Assembly (NCBI RefSeq): GCF_013359935.1
Contig: NZ_JABMCB010000206.1
Location: forward strand, 310,001 to 374,000
Direction: 5' to 3'
Source: Paenibacillus xylanilyticus
Lineage (GTDB): Bacteria > Bacillota > Bacilli > Paenibacillales > Paenibacillaceae
Length of the DNA stretch: 64,000 nt
Part shown: one piece after another, positions 49,926-57,689 of the stretch
Layout: every line of letters begins with the position of its first letter
Numbering within the stretch: the first letter of the stretch is position 1
Position numbers and translations under genes: made by a program
Notes under the pieces: generated by a model
What the model was told of the DNA's origin: nothing
The model's database searches: none
Seen by the model: the letters and a program-made list of their open reading frames with translations, nothing else

Positions 49926-50051
49926 ATGTATTGTATGCTGCTGTCCTTCCTTCTTTTTTTGTTAGGCTATGGACTGACCAGGCTGCTCCCGGAGACCCTA
50001 CCGAGACAAGTTCAAGTAATTCGCGCAACAATCTTTCGGTATTACAGGTAA
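49926..50051 (+). CDS. Possible small membrane peptide upstream of accD
   Basis: ATG 49926 follows AGAGGAAA at nine bases and opens a 41-codon frame. The peptide starts with a single hydrophobic helix (MLLSFLLFLLGYGLTRLL) and ends basic (RATIFRYYR). A 90-codon frame at 49922-50191 overlaps it in another frame but has a less protein-like composition. Neither is a known family. I favour the short peptide weakly. Confidence 0.35.
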   Translation: MYCMLLSFLLFLLGYGLTRLLPETLPRQVQVIRATIFRYYR

Positions 50052-50071
50052 CATCAATTGTGCTGACAGAA

Positions 50072-50109
50072 GCCGCTGATTCTTGCCTTATGCCGGCGGA
50101 TTTTTTTGT
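50072..50109 (+). terminator. Terminator-like hairpin before accD
   Basis: CCGC and GCGG arms around about 22 bases, with a possible inner pairing, are followed by seven T residues. It ends the small ORF region and precedes the accD leader; attenuation is possible. Confidence 0.4.
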
Positions 50110-50165
50110 TGTGAATGTCTGGACAAGGCCCATTGCAGCGTGTGGGTCGCAAGCGGTTCACCGCA

Positions 50166-50209
50166 GTACCTGTGTAGAAGTCGCTTTTTAAGCGATTTGA
50201 TGCAGGTAC
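50166..50209 (+). promoter_or_regulatory. Two-tier hairpin in the accD leader
   Basis: GTACCTG (50166-50172) pairs with CAGGTAC (50203-50209), and inside them TCGCTT (50181-50186) pairs with AAGCGA (50190-50195). Two nearly equal internal loops of eight and seven bases separate the stems. It ends 34 bases before the accD start codon, so it could be a regulatory mRNA structure. Confidence 0.45.
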
Positions 50210-50242
50210 GGCTATCAAATCAACGGCTGGAGAGGTGTAGTT

Positions 50243-51136
50243 GTGTTCAAAGATATATTCCAGAAAAAACGGAAGTACGCTACCATACCTTCCGAGCGTG
50301 CGGTTCGTGGCGAAGGCCAGGAAGTCGTAGAACGTCCCAAGCGTGAAATCCCTGAAGGGCTTATGAACAAGTGCAGCAAATGCGGCACGATTCAATATAG
50401 CAAGGAATTAGAGAAAAATCTGAAAGTATGTCCTGCTTGCGGCTACCACATGCGCTTGAATGCCATGGAGCGAATTGCCATGGTTTTGGACGAGCAAGGC
50501 TTTGTTGAGCTGGATGCCGACATGGTATCGGTTGACCCGCTTGGTTTTCCAGGATACAGCAGCAAGCTGGAACAACAGCGTCTGAAGTCAGGCCTGAAGG
50601 AAGCCGTAATCACAGGTGAAGGAACGATTGAAGGTTTACCTGTAGTTGTTGCTGTCATGAGTTTTGATTTCTTCACAGGCAGCATGGGTTCTGTCGTAGG
50701 GGAGAAAATTACACGTGCTGTAGAGCATGCGACCGAAAAAAACTTGCCCCTGATTATTTTTTCAACATCAGGTGGAGCACGGATGCAGGAAAGCATACTC
50801 AGCCTGATGCAGATGGCCAAAACAAGTGCAGCCCTGGCTCGTTTGGATGAACAGGGAGGACTATATATTTCGGTCATCACGGATCCGACTACCGGCGGGG
50901 TATCGGCGAGTTTCGCCAGTCTGGGCGATATCAACATTGCTGAACCAGGTGCCGTATTTGGTTTTGCCGGCCGAATTGTCATCGAGCAAACCATTCGTCA
51001 GAAGCTGCCTGAGGATTTCCAGACGGCAGAATTTAACATGCAGCATGGTCAGTTGGACTTGGTGATTCACCGGAAGGAACTTCGTACGACCCTTGCCAAG
51101 CTTCTGGATATGCACAGCGAAAAAGGAGGGGTCTAA
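50243..51136 (+). CDS. accD: Acetyl-CoA carboxylase carboxyltransferase subunit beta
   Basis: AccD and AccA form the carboxyltransferase that moves CO2 from biotin to acetyl-CoA, giving malonyl-CoA for fatty acid synthesis. The 297-residue protein has the N-terminal zinc ribbon with CSKC and CPAC separated by 15 residues (about residues 46-68). The crotonase-like core follows with FDFFTGSMGSVVGEKITRA, TSGGARMQESILSLMQMAK and TDPTTGGVSASFASLGDI. GTG 50243 is the start, after GGAGAGGTGTAG. accA follows without a gap (TAA then ATG). Confidence 0.96.
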   Translation: MFKDIFQKKRKYATIPSERAVRGEGQEVVERPKREIPEGLMNKCSKCGTIQYSKELEKNLKVCPACGYHMRLNAMERIAMVLDEQGFVELDADMVSVDPLGFPGYSSKLEQQRLKSGLKEAVITGEGTIEGLPVVVAVMSFDFFTGSMGSVVGEKITRAVEHATEKNLPLIIFSTSGGARMQESILSLMQMAKTSAALARLDEQGGLYISVITDPTTGGVSASFASLGDINIAEPGAVFGFAGRIVIEQTIRQKLPEDFQTAEFNMQHGQLDLVIHRKELRTTLAKLLDMHSEKGGV

Positions 51137-52177
51137 ATGGCGGGTGAGTTGCCATATGAAGCGCCTCTGGTTGAGATGCGCAAAAAGATTGAGGAGCTTG
51201 TACAGTTTGGACAGGAGAAGGGCATTGATTTCACGGATGAAATCGCCCGCCTGGAGGAACGTTATCATAGACTTGAAGAAGAGATATATTCCGGTATAAC
51301 GGCAGCCCAGAAAATGCATCTGGCACGTCATCAACAGCGTCCGACTGCACTTGACCTGATTCAGCTGATCTTTACCGATTTTATCGAACTTCATGGCGAT
51401 CGGATGTTTGGTGACGATCTGGCCGTCGTTGGCGGCCTTGCGAAGCTGAACGGAAAAACGGTAACCGTCATCGGACAACAGCGGGGGAAGGATACGAAAG
51501 ACAATATCGCCCGCTTTTTCGGGAGCGCACATCCGGAAGGTTTCCGCAAAGGACTGCGGCTGATGAAGCAGGCCAACAAATTTGGTCGTCCAATTATTAC
51601 ATTTGTTGATACTAAAGGAGCCTATCCGGGTAATACTGCAGAAGAGAGAGGTCAATCGGAAGCCATCGCCCGTAACCTGATTGAAATGGCGAAGCTCACG
51701 GTGCCTGTTATTGTTGTGGTCATCGGCGAAGGTGGAAGCGGCGGCGCACTCGCCCTGGCTGTAGGCAATCGTGTACTCATGCTGGAGCATGCCATTTATT
51801 CAGCGATCTCTCCTAATGGTGCTGCATCAATTCTGTGGAAGGATGCGTCCAAGGCAGATCAGGCAGCTGAAGCGATGAGAATTACAGCGAAGGATCTGCT
51901 TGAAATGGAAGTTATTGAGGAGATAGTTCCTGAACCACGTGGTGGTGCACACCGGGATTACGAAGGTGCGGCATCAGCGATCAGTGAAGCTCTCGTTCGT
52001 CATCTGGAAGAGATGAAAGACTGGAGTGGGGAACAGCTGAAGCAGGATCGTTACGAAAAATTCCGCAAAATCGGATCCGTTACGTTCGAATCGCCAACGC
52101 CACCAGCTCCAGTTGAAGCTCCTGAGGAACCCGTTCGAACCGATACAGTGAATAATTTGTCGGTAAATGCAGAATGA
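51137..52177 (+). CDS. accA: Acetyl-CoA carboxylase carboxyltransferase subunit alpha
   Basis: The 346-residue protein carries the AccA N-terminal helical region (YEAPLVEMRKKIEELVQFGQ), LTDFIELHGDRMFGDD-type segments (FTDFIELHGDRMFGDD), GRPIITFVDTKGAYPG and GEGGSGGALALAVGNRVLML, typical of the alpha subunit. It is about 20 residues longer than the B. subtilis protein because of a proline-rich C-terminal tail (ESPTPPAPVEAPEEPV). AAGGAGGGG precedes the ATG, which directly follows the accD stop codon, so the subunits are made in balance. Confidence 0.96.
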   Translation: MAGELPYEAPLVEMRKKIEELVQFGQEKGIDFTDEIARLEERYHRLEEEIYSGITAAQKMHLARHQQRPTALDLIQLIFTDFIELHGDRMFGDDLAVVGGLAKLNGKTVTVIGQQRGKDTKDNIARFFGSAHPEGFRKGLRLMKQANKFGRPIITFVDTKGAYPGNTAEERGQSEAIARNLIEMAKLTVPVIVVVIGEGGSGGALALAVGNRVLMLEHAIYSAISPNGAASILWKDASKADQAAEAMRITAKDLLEMEVIEEIVPEPRGGAHRDYEGAASAISEALVRHLEEMKDWSGEQLKQDRYEKFRKIGSVTFESPTPPAPVEAPEEPVRTDTVNNLSVNAE

Positions 52178-52283
52178 TGTGACGAATTTCCTATACAAAT
52201 GAACGAAAGTATAGTAAATTTAATAGTTGGAAAAAGAAAAAGACATATACAGAGAGACCTTTTAAAATCGGAGGAAACCCAAA

Positions 52284-53711
52284 ATGCGCAAAACGAAAAT
52301 TGTATGTACAATCGGTCCATCCAGTGAATCACTGGAGAATACCAAAAAACTGATTATGGCCGGTATGAATGTGGCCCGTCTGAACTTCTCCCACGGTGAT
52401 TTCGATGAGCACGGCGGACGGATCAAAGCGATTCGCCAAGCATGCGAAGAGTTGAACAAAACTGTAGCAATCCTTTTGGACACCAAAGGACCGGAAATTC
52501 GGACAGGTAAACTTGAAGTTGAACCGATTGAACTGGTTCAGGACGAGTACATCACTTTGACAACAGAAGAAATTCTGGGCACCAAAGAACGTCTTTCCAT
52601 TACGTATGCAGATCTACCGAATGATGTTGAGCCGGGATCTACAATTCTGATCGACGACGGTCTGATCGGACTGACTGTGGTGGAAGTGCAAGGCACCGAG
52701 ATCAAATGCCGTATCGTTAACGGCGGAACGATCAAAAGCAAAAAAGGTGTTAACGTTCCGGGCGTTGCCATTTCTCTGCCGGGCATCACTGAAAAAGATG
52801 CGAACGATATCGTATTTGGTATCGAGCAAGGTATCGATTTCATCGCGGCTTCTTTTGTTCGTAAAGCAAGTGACGTGCTTGAGATTCGTGAATTGCTTGA
52901 GAAGCACAATGCCGGACATATCCAAATCATCTCCAAAATTGAGAACCAACAAGGCGTAGACAACCTGGATGAGATCCTTGAAGTGTCTGATGGCCTGATG
53001 GTTGCTCGTGGTGACCTTGGTGTGGAAATTCCTGCTGAAGAAGTACCATTGGTACAAAAACGCATGATCGAAAAATGTAATGTTGCAGGCAAACCGGTTA
53101 TTACAGCAACACAAATGCTGGATTCCATGCAACGTAACCCGCGTCCAACACGTGCGGAAGCAAGTGACGTAGCGAATGCGATCTTCGACGGAACAGATGC
53201 GATCATGTTGTCCGGTGAGACAGCTGCGGGTAAATATCCTGTGGAATCCGTTCTGACGATGTCCCGTATTGCGGAAAAAGCAGAGTCCGCTCTGCCTTAC
53301 CAAGAGCTGTATCTGAAACAACGTGTTGCACAACAAACAACCGTTACGGAAGCAATCAGCCAATCCGTTGCCCTGTCCGCTCAAGATCTGAACGCAAAAG
53401 CGATTATTACTTCGACAGAATCTGGCCATACGGCTCGTATGGTTTCCAAATATCGTCCGGAGGCTCCAATCATTGCCGTGACAACGGAAGATAGAACTTC
53501 CCGTCGTCTTGCACTAGCTTGGGGTGTTACACCGGTCAAAGGCAGACGTTGCGATTCAACGGATTCCTTGTTTGAGAATGCTATCGAAGGCGGAGTGAAA
53601 TCCGGAATCGTCAAAGAAGGAGATCTGGTTGTCATTACTGCGGGTGTACCTCTTGGACGCTCCGGTTCCACTAACCTGATCAAAGTAAGCCAAATTCCAA
53701 ACAACGCTTAA
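52284..53711 (+). CDS. pyk: Pyruvate kinase
   Basis: Pyk transfers phosphate from phosphoenolpyruvate to ADP in the last step of glycolysis. The motifs are complete: TKGPEIRTGKL, GDLGVEIPAEEV with the catalytic region, ISKIENQQGVDNLDEI and ITATQMLDSM. At 475 residues it is the standard three-domain form, without the extra C-terminal PEP-utiliser-like domain that makes the B. subtilis enzyme 585 residues long. ATG 52284 follows CGGAGG. In B. subtilis pfkA lies between accA and pyk; here the gap is only about 105 bases with no pfkA. Confidence 0.97.
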   Translation: MRKTKIVCTIGPSSESLENTKKLIMAGMNVARLNFSHGDFDEHGGRIKAIRQACEELNKTVAILLDTKGPEIRTGKLEVEPIELVQDEYITLTTEEILGTKERLSITYADLPNDVEPGSTILIDDGLIGLTVVEVQGTEIKCRIVNGGTIKSKKGVNVPGVAISLPGITEKDANDIVFGIEQGIDFIAASFVRKASDVLEIRELLEKHNAGHIQIISKIENQQGVDNLDEILEVSDGLMVARGDLGVEIPAEEVPLVQKRMIEKCNVAGKPVITATQMLDSMQRNPRPTRAEASDVANAIFDGTDAIMLSGETAAGKYPVESVLTMSRIAEKAESALPYQELYLKQRVAQQTTVTEAISQSVALSAQDLNAKAIITSTESGHTARMVSKYRPEAPIIAVTTEDRTSRRLALAWGVTPVKGRRCDSTDSLFENAIEGGVKSGIVKEGDLVVITAGVPLGRSGSTNLIKVSQIPNNA

Positions 53712-53747
53712 TTGCATTAAGCTTTAGCTGGAGAATGAACAGGAATG

Positions 53748-53781
53748 AAGCAATGGGGCATTTGTCCCGTTGCTTTTTTCC
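53748..53781 (+). terminator. Rho-independent terminator of pyk
   Basis: AAGCAA-T-GGG pairs with CCC-G-TTGCTT, followed by six T residues. Confidence 0.8.
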
Positions 53782-53844
53782 ATCTTTATGACACTTTTTA
53801 CCTGACGAGTACGTATGAATGGTAGACCGAAGGAGGCCGATAAC

Positions 53845-54351
53845 ATGCAAGAACAGAGCCAAGGAAACTGGTATGCGGCACGTCTGCGTGTGCGCTACCA
53901 AGAGAGCGATCAGATGGGTGTGGTCTATCACGCCAATTATTTGAATTGGTTTGAAATCGGTCGAACCGAGATGATTCGCCAAATGGGGTATACATATCGT
54001 AAAATGGAGGAACAGGGGTTATTGCTTCCCGTAACCGGACTGGATGTGAAATATCATAAGCCTGCAAGGTATGATGATGAGATTATGATATTCACCCGAA
54101 TTGTTGCATTTAGTGGTCTGCGATTAAATTATGAGTACGACGTAAGACGCACTACCGAAGACCTTGCTAAACAGATCGGCATTGGAGAACAGGTATGGAC
54201 TTCCGATGAACCACTTCCGGGAGAACGACTGGTTACAGGCTCTACCCAACATGTGTGGGTGAATGAGGACTGGAAGCCCGTCAGGCTGGATAAGGCCGCC
54301 CCTGAGCTCTACAGCGCACTTGAGAACGTGTGGCTCTCAGGAAAGGAGTAA
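53845..54351 (+). CDS. Acyl-CoA thioesterase of the YbgC/4-hydroxybenzoyl-CoA type
   Basis: The 168-residue hotdog-fold protein begins RLRVRYQESDQMGVVYHANY, with the catalytic Asp in the DQMGVVYHANYL segment typical of this thioesterase class. KYHKPARYDDEIMIFTRI and RLNYEYDVRR continue the fold. It probably hydrolyses a short- or medium-chain acyl-CoA in the cytoplasm; the natural substrate is unknown. ATG 53845 follows AAGGAGG; the frame is open ten codons further upstream without a site. fxsA starts seven bases after the stop. Confidence 0.88.
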   Translation: MQEQSQGNWYAARLRVRYQESDQMGVVYHANYLNWFEIGRTEMIRQMGYTYRKMEEQGLLLPVTGLDVKYHKPARYDDEIMIFTRIVAFSGLRLNYEYDVRRTTEDLAKQIGIGEQVWTSDEPLPGERLVTGSTQHVWVNEDWKPVRLDKAAPELYSALENVWLSGKE

Positions 54352-54357
54352 TTGGTA

Positions 54358-54753
54358 ATGCGAAAATGGATGTGGGCTATACTATTATTCGTTCCGGTTA
54401 TTGAATTGTTTGGATTTATTTTGATGAGTGACTGGATCGGAGCCGGGAAGACACTGCTTCTCATGATTCTCACGTCCTTGATTGGTATAGCGATGCTGCA
54501 GTTTGAAGGGCGAAAGGTACTCGTCGATGCCAAAACCGAGATGGAGCGCGGTAAAGTGCCTGGACGGAAAATGGTAGACGGACTTTTTATTTTTGTGGGT
54601 GGTTTCCTGCTGCTGATTCCAGGGTTTGTGACAGATATCATTGGATTTACCCTGGTGTTTCCGTTAACACGTGCAGTGTACCGTTTATTCTTCCTGGGTT
54701 GGCTTGAGAAAAAAATGAAAAACGGCAGCATCACCTTCTACCGCCGTCCGTAA
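54358..54753 (+). CDS. fxsA: FxsA family membrane protein
   Basis: The 131-residue integral membrane protein has the FxsA pattern: IELFGFILMSDWIGAGKTLL, LIGIAMLQFEGRKVL and FVGGFLLLIPGFVTDIIGFT. About three membrane helices are visible. E. coli FxsA overproduction relieves F-exclusion of phage T7, but the role in Bacillota is unknown. ATG 54358 follows AAGGAG at nine bases and lies seven bases after the thioesterase stop, so the pair are one operon. A hairpin ends it, facing ytvI. Confidence 0.9.
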   Translation: MRKWMWAILLFVPVIELFGFILMSDWIGAGKTLLLMILTSLIGIAMLQFEGRKVLVDAKTEMERGKVPGRKMVDGLFIFVGGFLLLIPGFVTDIIGFTLVFPLTRAVYRLFFLGWLEKKMKNGSITFYRRP

Positions 54754-54771
54754 TCTTATAGTTGGCTCGAT

Positions 54772-54815
54772 AAGGTTCCACCTGGCAGATCTTTTCCTGC
54801 AGGGCGGAGCCTTTT
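54772..54815. terminator. Terminator between fxsA and ytvI
   Basis: AAGGTTCC-A-CCTG pairs with CAGGGCGGAGCCTT with wobble pairs, followed by TTTTG on the plus strand. Confidence 0.65.
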
Positions 54816-54838
54816 GCCATATAGAACTTGTACTAAAG

Positions 54839-55957
54839 CTATCGGACACGACCATTAATGATATAAGTCCTAAGATCACGCAGCACATTCGCCCGGTTGA
54901 ATGCATCGAGGATGACCAGGCTGACAGGACCGATGATTAAGCCAAGTACACCAAAAAGCTTCAGTCCGACAAACATGCCCACAAGTGTCGCAAGCGGGTC
55001 CAAACCAACACTGCTTGCCAGCACCTTCGGTTCAATGATCTGCCGGGCAATCAGTACGATGAGATAAACGACAGAAATACCAATCCCTAGATAAAGATCA
55101 CCGTTCATGAACAGGTAGGCTGCCCAGGGGACCATTACCAATCCAACACCCAGATAAGGCAAAAGATCAACCAGGCCGATCAGCAAAGCGATGGTAAAGG
55201 CAGACTTCACCTGTAAAATGAGCAATCCAATCATAACAAATACCGCGGTAATGGAGATCATGATCAACTGAGCTCTGGCGTAACCGAACAAGGCCTTTTT
55301 CAGATCGTTCCATATGTCCGTGATCGGTTTGCGAATCGAGGAAGGCACCCATCCCGACACCGTGATGCCATGCCGTGTCCAGCTTTTGCTAATAAAAAAG
55401 GTGGAGAGCAGGACGACAATTAATACAGCGCCCATATTAGGCAGTGAGGACAGTAAGCCAAGAATCATGTTGAAAAATCCAGTAACCAGATCGCTAACTG
55501 CCGTACCTACCGACTCGGTAGTTTTACTGATATTGCTGTTAATCGTTTCTTGATAATTGGGATTTTCCTTATAAAATTCGTTAATCTCGCTGATCAGATT
55601 CTGAATCGAATCATTTTGAGTCCAGCGGACAAAGGTTTCCTTGATCTCATCCACATGCAGGTCAAAACTTGTGGTGAGTGAAATCACTTCTTTTACCATA
55701 CGGGTCACTGCGGCGGATAGCACCACTGCAATAGCCCCGAAATAAACAATCAATGAGAGAGTTACGGCTAACCAGCGTGGAAAGCGGGCTTTGTCCTGAA
55801 GCAGCTTCACCAGCGGATTCATGGCATAGGCGATAATCCATGCAATCACAAATGGATACAGAAGCGGGAACAGCAAGTATATGGCAAAGGCAATCAGAAC
55901 GGTTGCAATAATGACCCATAAGCCGCGCAGCAGGCGTTTCATAATAATTCTGTCCAA
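54839..55957 (-). CDS. ytvI: YtvI, sporulation-associated AI-2E-family transporter-like protein
   Basis: The 372-residue protein has about eight membrane segments arranged as in the AI-2E transporter (DUF20/PerM) superfamily: WVIIATVLIAFAIYLLFPLL, AWIIAYAMNPLVKLL, IGLVDLLPYLGVGLVMVPW and VLGLIIGPVSLVILDAF. An extracytoplasmic or peripheral coiled region covers about residues 95-160. B. subtilis YtvI lies in the same place before citZ and is annotated as a sporulation integral membrane protein. The start is TTG 55957, nine bases after AAGGAG; ATG 55942 is an alternative. Confidence 0.9.
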   Translation of the reverse strand: MDRIIMKRLLRGLWVIIATVLIAFAIYLLFPLLYPFVIAWIIAYAMNPLVKLLQDKARFPRWLAVTLSLIVYFGAIAVVLSAAVTRMVKEVISLTTSFDLHVDEIKETFVRWTQNDSIQNLISEINEFYKENPNYQETINSNISKTTESVGTAVSDLVTGFFNMILGLLSSLPNMGAVLIVVLLSTFFISKSWTRHGITVSGWVPSSIRKPITDIWNDLKKALFGYARAQLIMISITAVFVMIGLLILQVKSAFTIALLIGLVDLLPYLGVGLVMVPWAAYLFMNGDLYLGIGISVVYLIVLIARQIIEPKVLASSVGLDPLATLVGMFVGLKLFGVLGLIIGPVSLVILDAFNRANVLRDLRTYIINGRVR

Positions 55958-56168
55958 ACGTCACGTCTCCTTCTAACAATTTCGAACAGCATGGAAGCTA
56001 TCTAGTTAATATAGAGCAATTGCAGCGTTTTGAAACGTTGGGATTGGCCTGCTGGGAATCATTTATTTTCTTTTGCCTAGAGTATGCCAGATCGGAGTGA
56101 TTTATAGCAATAATCATGGAGCCAGCGCACAGAAATATATAAATAGGATAAAATGTCAACCTTGTTTT

Positions 56169-56182
56169 TGTAAAGGCTTTCA
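56169..56182. promoter_or_regulatory. cre-like CcpA operator, distal
   Basis: TGTAAAGGCTTTCA matches the cre consensus TGWAANCGNTNWCA except at the central C. It lies about 245 bases upstream of citZ, in the ytvI-citZ gap. Confidence 0.4.
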
Positions 56183-56333
56183 AAAATGATTTATAGGCGT
56201 GATAAAGAAGTTTGATGTGCGAATGACCTTTCGTGATGTTCACATAACCGACAAAATCCAGTATGATGATATAAGGAAATACCGATTGACAGATAAGAAA
56301 CCCGAAATTTGACGGTTTTACTATTTAATGAAT

Positions 56334-56347
56334 TGTAAATGTTTTCA
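56334..56347. promoter_or_regulatory. cre-like CcpA operator, proximal to citZ
   Basis: TGTAAATGTTTTCA matches the cre consensus TGWAANCGNTNWCA except for T in place of the central C. It is about 80 bases before the citZ start. A TTGACG hexamer at 56309-56314 is a possible -35, but I cannot place a clear -10. Carbon repression of citZ by CcpA is known in B. subtilis. Confidence 0.5.
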
Positions 56348-56426
56348 ACACCAATTTTGCGTTTCTGAGAGAGCTTCATCATGCTTTGTGGTTTCTTGAT
56401 TTCGTTTATTAAAGGAGAGATGTAAT

Positions 56427-57539
56427 ATGACAGCTACCAAAGGTCTGGAAGGCATCGTTGCAACAACCTCTTCGATCAGTTCCATTGTAGACGGTGTGCT
56501 TACATACCGTGGCTACAATATTGACGATTTGGCTGAACATGCAAGCTTTGAAGAAGTTGCTTATTTGCTGTGGTTTGGCAAATTGCCCAATACGGATGAA
56601 TTGAAATCCCTTCGTAAAAGCCTGAGCGATTACGCGCCGATTCCGAGCGAGTTGATTGCACAAATCCAATTGTATCCGAAAAACATGAGTACCATGGCAG
56701 CACTGCGTTCTGCAGTTTCCGCTCTGGGACTGTACGATGAGCAGGCTGACGAGATGACAGCTGAAGCCAATGAAAATAAAGCGGTCAAATTGCAAGCACA
56801 ATTGCCAACCATTGTGGCAGCCATCGCCCGTATTCGTCAGGGTAAGGAACCTGTGGCTCCTAAAGAAGGCGCTTCCATTGCAGAGAACTTCCTGTATATG
56901 ATGACAGGTGAAGAGCCTTCCGAAACGGCAGTTAAAGCGCTGGATCAGGCTCTGGTTCTGCACGCAGATCACGAACTGAATGCTTCCACGTTTGCAGCAC
57001 GTGTAACTGTAGCAACGCTCTCCGACATTTATTCAGGTGTAACTTCTGCTATTGGCGCGCTGAAAGGACCGTTGCATGGTGGTGCGAATGAAGCTGTAAT
57101 GAAAATGCTGAATGAAATCGGCACACCGGATCGTCTGGAAGCAGCCATTCAGGAGAAACTGAACAACCGTGAGAAAATCATGGGCTTCGGACACCGTGTA
57201 TACAAAAACGGAGATCCGCGTGCCAAACATCTGCAGAAGATGTCCAAGGAACTGGGCAGCATGAACAATGACACCCGTCTCTATGAGATGTCTGTGAAGA
57301 TAGAAGAGCTGGTTACCGGGCAAAAAGGGTTGAAGCCGAACGTGGATTTCTATTCCGCTTCCGTGTATACCCAACTGGGGATTGAACAGGAACTGTTTAC
57401 ACCGATCTTTGCCATCAGCCGGGTGTCCGGATGGACAGCTCATATTCTGGAGCAACTCGCGGATAACCGTATTATTCGTCCACGTGCTGAATATACAGGT
57501 CCAACGGATCAGCGTTACATTTCAGTTGAACTTCGCTAA
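56427..57539 (+). CDS. citZ: Citrate synthase
   Basis: CitZ condenses oxaloacetate and acetyl-CoA to citrate at the entry of the TCA cycle. The 370-residue protein has the motifs of the dimeric Gram-positive type: VDGVLTYRGYNIDDLAEH, LHADHELNASTFAARV, GALKGPLHGGANEAV and MGFGHRVYKNGDPRAKHL, with the catalytic His and Asp residues present. ATG 56427 follows AAAGGAGAG. It is first of the citZ-icd-mdh cluster, in the same order as in B. subtilis. Two cre-like sites lie upstream. Confidence 0.97.
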   Translation: MTATKGLEGIVATTSSISSIVDGVLTYRGYNIDDLAEHASFEEVAYLLWFGKLPNTDELKSLRKSLSDYAPIPSELIAQIQLYPKNMSTMAALRSAVSALGLYDEQADEMTAEANENKAVKLQAQLPTIVAAIARIRQGKEPVAPKEGASIAENFLYMMTGEEPSETAVKALDQALVLHADHELNASTFAARVTVATLSDIYSGVTSAIGALKGPLHGGANEAVMKMLNEIGTPDRLEAAIQEKLNNREKIMGFGHRVYKNGDPRAKHLQKMSKELGSMNNDTRLYEMSVKIEELVTGQKGLKPNVDFYSASVYTQLGIEQELFTPIFAISRVSGWTAHILEQLADNRIIRPRAEYTGPTDQRYISVELR

Positions 57540-57575
57540 TGACCTCAAAACCAGTATAATAAACAGGGATGGGGT

Positions 57576-57625
57576 GAAGGGTCCCGAGATCTGGCTGCAA
57601 TCCGGTCAGAGGATCAAGACCCTTC
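57576..57625 (+). promoter_or_regulatory. Inverted repeat between citZ and icd
   Basis: GAAGGGTC (57576-57583) and GACCCTTC (57618-57625) are perfect 8-bp arms around 34 bases that contain further complementary GATC pieces. It may be an RNA processing or partial termination structure between the two genes. Confidence 0.4.
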
Positions 57626-57640
57626 CTTCAATAAGACAAG

Positions 57641-57656
57641 CGGTATCATGATACCG
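57641..57656. promoter_or_regulatory. Perfect 16-bp palindrome upstream of icd
   Basis: CGGTATCATGATACCG is a perfect 16-bp palindrome ending 27 bases before the first icd ATG. It fits a binding site for a dimeric regulator better than a terminator, since no T-tract follows. Confidence 0.55.
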
Positions 57657-57689
57657 GATACTACCAACACTCAAGGAGGAATTATGACT

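Noticed and set aside
49922..50191. 90-codon ORF upstream of accD
   Set aside because: It runs through a terminator-like hairpin and into the accD leader hairpin, and its sequence is not protein-like.
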